Below are positions 60,900 through 64,000 of a DNA stretch of 64,000 nt, piece by piece. The notes beneath the pieces are model-generated. The model had not been told where the DNA came from and did not search any database. It saw nothing but the letters and a program-made list of their open reading frames with translations. Position 1 is the stretch's first letter. Every line of letters begins with the position of its first letter. The stretch spans positions 401,995 through 465,994 of the forward strand of contig PTEX01000340.1 in assembly GCA_003342815.1 (NCBI GenBank). The letters are read 5' to 3'. Made by a program: the position numbers and the translations under genes. This DNA comes from Eudromia elegans. Its lineage: Eukaryota > Chordata > Aves > Tinamiformes > Tinamidae.

Positions 60900-61160
60900 C
60901 TAACCGAGCGGCTAAGGCCACCGGGTGTAACAGCCCGGGACACGGCGGCGGGCGGCAGGAGAGCCGCAAGTCTCCAGGGGGCCGGATGCGCCCGGGCGAG
61001 CGCAGAGGGCGGGCGGGCGCGCAGGGAAGAGCTCGAGCTCGTGCTCGTGCTCGTGCGCACACACCCGTCGCGCCGGGGCCGTGTGCCGTGCCCCGCGGAC
61101 GCCTGGACGCGCGCGCGTCTGCACACACACAGCCACGCGTGCGCACGTCCCTGCTGCCGC
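60900..61160. promoter_or_regulatory. CpG island with GC boxes, likely promoter
   Basis: By eye I count roughly 40 CpGs in about 250 bases, far above the rest of the window. GC boxes (GGGCGG-type) lie in GAGGGCGGGCGGGCGCG near 61003-61020, and a CTCGTG hexamer repeat is at 61029-61056. In vertebrates such islands usually mark promoters. MUSK is the only gene seen and is 47 kb away. In mammals SVEP1 lies head-to-head with MUSK and would be read rightwards from here. No SVEP1 coding sequence was found in the window, so the assignment is open. Confidence 0.55.
61029..61056. repeat. (CTCGTG)n hexamer repeat
   Basis: GAGCTCGAGCTC is followed by three copies of GTGCTC/CTCGTG inside the CpG island. 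It is a likely seed of the purine-pyrimidine array that follows. Confidence 0.8.
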
Positions 61161-61183
61161 CTGTGTAATGCCCAAGCGCTGCT

Positions 61184-64000
61184 GCACACGCATGTCCACG
61201 CACTTGCACATCTCCACACACATACACGTCTGTGCACATGCACGTCCCTGTGCACACACGCACATCCGTGCAAACATGCACATCTCCGCACACACACACG
61301 TCCCTGCACACACATACTCACATCCCTGTGCGCACGCACACATCTGTGAACAGTCATCCCTTGCACACACACACAATCCCTGCACACATAATTATCCATG
61401 CACACACTCCTGCACACATCTGTGCACACACGTCCCCTGCACACACACATTTGTTCCTGCATACACACATATCTGTGCACACATACACACGTCCATGTAC
61501 ATGCACATCCCCTGCACACACACGTCCATGCACACACACCTGTGCACACACCTCTCCTGCACACACACACATTCATACACACACACATCTGTGTGCATGC
61601 TCATCCCCTACACACACACACCTCCCTGCACACGTCCCTATACACACATCTGTGCACACACATGTCGGTGACCATACACATCTGTGCATGCACACACATC
61701 CCTGCACACAAACACGTCCCTGTACACACACCTGTGCACACACACATCTGTGCACACATGTCCCTGCACACACTCACACTTCTCTGTGCCCTCAACACAC
61801 ACTCACGACCATGGGCACACATGTGCCTGCACACCTATACACACCTGTGCATACACACACACATCTGTGCACACACATGTCCCCATGCACACACACACAT
61901 CTGTGTTCACACACAAGTCTCTGCACACACACATCCTTACACACACATCTGTGCACACACACCCCTGCACACATACACACATCTGTGCCCATGCACACAC
62001 ATCTGCACCCCCCAAACGCCCGTGCGCACACGCGTCCCTGCACACACATACACAGGTCTGTGCCCACGTACACATGTCTGTGCCTCAACAAACGTCTGCG
62101 CACACACATGTCCCTACCCACACGCACACGCATCTGTCTCCCACACACACATCCATGCACACACATGTCTATGCGCACACATATGTTCCTACACACGCAC
62201 ACACGTCCATGCACACATGTATCCCTCTACACATGCACACACACATGTCCGTGCACACATGCACACTTCTCTGCCCCCCACACGCACACACATACATGTC
62301 TGTACTCACACACGTCCCTGCACACACGTCTGTGCCCGCATACGTACACGCGCACACACAAATGTGCTTGTGCGCACACATGTCCCTGCACACACACACA
62401 TGTCTGTGCCCCCACACGTACACACACACACGTGTCCGTGTGCACATGCTTCCCTGCACACATGCACACACGCGTGTCCGTGTGCATATGTGTTCCTGCA
62501 CACACGCACACATGCACACATGCCTGTGCCCCTACACGTACACGGAAACACACAGGTGTCCGTGTGCACATGTGTTCCTGCACACACACATGTGTCAGTG
62601 TGCACACGCATTCCTGCACACACGCACACACACGTCTGTGCACACCTACATTATTGCACACACATGCACACACACGTGTCCGTGTGCACACGTGTTCCTG
62701 CACACACGCACACACATGTGTCTCTGCACACGTGTCCCTGCACACACACACGTGTCCATGTGCACACACATTCCTGCACATACATGCACACACACATCCG
62801 TGTGCACAAGCGTTCCTGCACATACACACATCTGTGCACACGCATCCCTGCACACATGCACACACACATGTCCATGCACATGTGTTCCTGCACGCACGCA
62901 CACACACATGTGTCTGTGCGCACACGCGCTACTGCACACACGTGCACACACACACTTGTCTGCAGGCACACGCGTTCCTGCACACGCGCACACACGCACA
63001 CACACCTGTCTGTGAGCACACGCGTTCCTGCACAGACGCACACATGTGTCTGCTTGCACATGCATTCCTGCACACATGCACACACGTGTCATTGTGCACA
63101 CGCGTTCCTGCACACACACGTGTCCGTGTGCACACACATTCCTGCACACACACTCACACACACACGTGTCTGCACGCACACGCATTCCTGCGCACACACT
63201 GTCCGCGCGCACACCCCTTCCTGCACACACACATACATGTGTCATTTCGCACACGCGTTCCTTCACACACAGTGTCATTGCGCACACGCATTCCTGCACA
63301 CACACACGTCCGTGCACACACGTGTTCCTTCACACACGTGCACACACGTGTCATTACACACACACGTTCCTGCACACACGTGTCCGTGTGCACACGCGTT
63401 CCTTCACACACACCGTGTCAGTGCGCACACGTTCCTGCACACACTCACACACACACGTGTCTGCGCGCACACGCATTCCTGCACACACACATGTCCACAC
63501 ACACGCGTTCCTGCACACGCGCACACACACACGTGTCCATGCGCACACGTGTTCCTGCACACATGCACACACACGTGTCATTGCGCACACGCGTTCCTGC
63601 ACACACGCGTGTCCACACACAAACGCATTTCTGCACACACGCACACATACGTGTCTGTGCACACACACGTTCCTGCACACACACATGTCCACACGCACAC
63701 GCGTTCCTCCACACACGCGCACACACACGTCTCCGCGCGCACACACGTTCCTGCATGCACACGCGCACACACACGTGTCCACACACACACGCATTCCTGC
63801 ACACACGCACACACACGTGTCATTGCGCACACACGTTCCTGCACACACACGCACACACACACGTGTCCGCACGCACACACGTTCCTGCACACACGCGCGC
63901 ACACGCACACGTGTCCACGCGCACACGCGTTCTTGCACACATGCACACACACACGTGTCATTGCGCACACGCGTTCCTGCACACACACACGTGTCCACGC
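61184..64000. repeat. degenerate CA/CG-rich minisatellite array, continues past the right edge
   Basis: At least 2.8 kb is built of CACA/CGCG dinucleotide runs punctuated by short words. In the left part (to about 62400) the words are CCCTGCACACA and TCTGTGCACACA. In the right part the unit is TTCCTGCACACA, a variable CA run, CGTGTC, then a short GCGCACACGCG-type end, mostly 32-48 bases per unit. Many distal units contain CACGTG. The DNA is mostly alternating purine-pyrimidine. It lacks stop codons in most frames, which creates spurious reading frames such as 61684-63015 (plus) and many Cys/Val-rich minus frames. No coding function is supported. Confidence 0.95.

Noticed and set aside
60900-61160. 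SVEP1 first coding exon in the CpG island
   Set aside because: No frame here resembles the SVEP1 N-terminus or its von Willebrand A domain. Only synteny suggests SVEP1.
61684-63015. 443-codon plus-strand reading frame rich in His and Thr
   Set aside because: It lies wholly within the CA/CG minisatellite. Its peptide is a direct read-out of the repeat, and overlapping frames on both strands are equally open.
60754-63998. Several Cys/Val-rich minus-strand frames of 70-236 codons resembling keratin-associated or metallothionein-like proteins
   Set aside because: They are the reverse reading of TG/CG repeats. There is no splice structure and no non-repeat start, and they shift frame with every unit-length change.
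61184-64000. CRISPR-like look of the array (repeat plus variable spacer)
   Set aside because: The 'spacers' are CA runs of varying length, not unique sequence, the repeats are degenerate, and the DNA is vertebrate.
1-64000. Endogenous retrovirus or other virus-derived element
   Set aside because: I saw no paired long terminal repeats and no gag-, pol- or env-like protein stretches. The only mobile elements I can support are CR1 LINE fragments.
1-64000. tRNA, rRNA or other classic RNA genes
   Set aside because: No convincing A/B box pairs or cloverleaf-forming segments were recognised by eye. A covariance-model scan was not possible here.

Overview
The window looks like bird nuclear DNA. Several CR1 LINE fragments carry the typical 3' tail of ATTCTRTG repeats. 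Interspersed repeats are otherwise sparse. The only protein-coding gene I can support has a vertebrate exon-intron structure with short introns. That gene is the 5' part of MUSK, the muscle-specific receptor tyrosine kinase, read on the minus strand. The species cannot be fixed from this sequence. In chicken the block equivalent to human 9q31 is, as far as I recall, on chromosome Z, so a Z-linked origin is likely but not shown here.

Positions 1-14107 hold MUSK exons 5 to 1, in that order on the plus-strand coordinate. They encode the signal peptide, Ig-like domain 1 (exons 2-3) and Ig-like domain 2 (exons 4-5). All splice sites are GT-AG, all phases join correctly, and the translation gives 209 complete codons. 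Intron 5 runs off the left edge, so Ig3, the Frizzled-like domain, the transmembrane segment and the kinase lie outside the window. The region just upstream of the ATG has a CAGCTG E-box and a TATA-like element.

Positions about 14.3-60.9 kb are a gene-poor intergenic stretch. I see four CR1 fragments of differing decay, an AT-rich microsatellite, homopolymer and short tandem repeats, several short inverted repeats, and two GC-rich patches. I recognise no second gene. Two small clusters of muscle-type sites (E-box plus MEF2 near 17.1-17.3 kb, E-box plus N-box near 22.98 kb) are candidate MUSK enhancers by inference. Two ORFs of about 195 codons match nothing I know and are probably chance.

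Positions about 60.9-61.16 kb form a short, very CpG-dense island with GC boxes. A degenerate CA/CG-rich tandem array of at least 2.8 kb follows directly and runs off the right edge. Its repeat unit changes along its length. The distal units are mostly 32-48 bp, and many contain a CACGTG palindrome. The array is nearly all alternating purine-pyrimidine, so it is a strong candidate for Z-DNA. It lacks stop codons in most frames, so the long Cys- or His-rich reading frames across it are artefacts. In mammals the gene head-to-head with MUSK is SVEP1. The island could mark a promoter of that neighbour or of a non-coding RNA, but I found no SVEP1 coding exon here.
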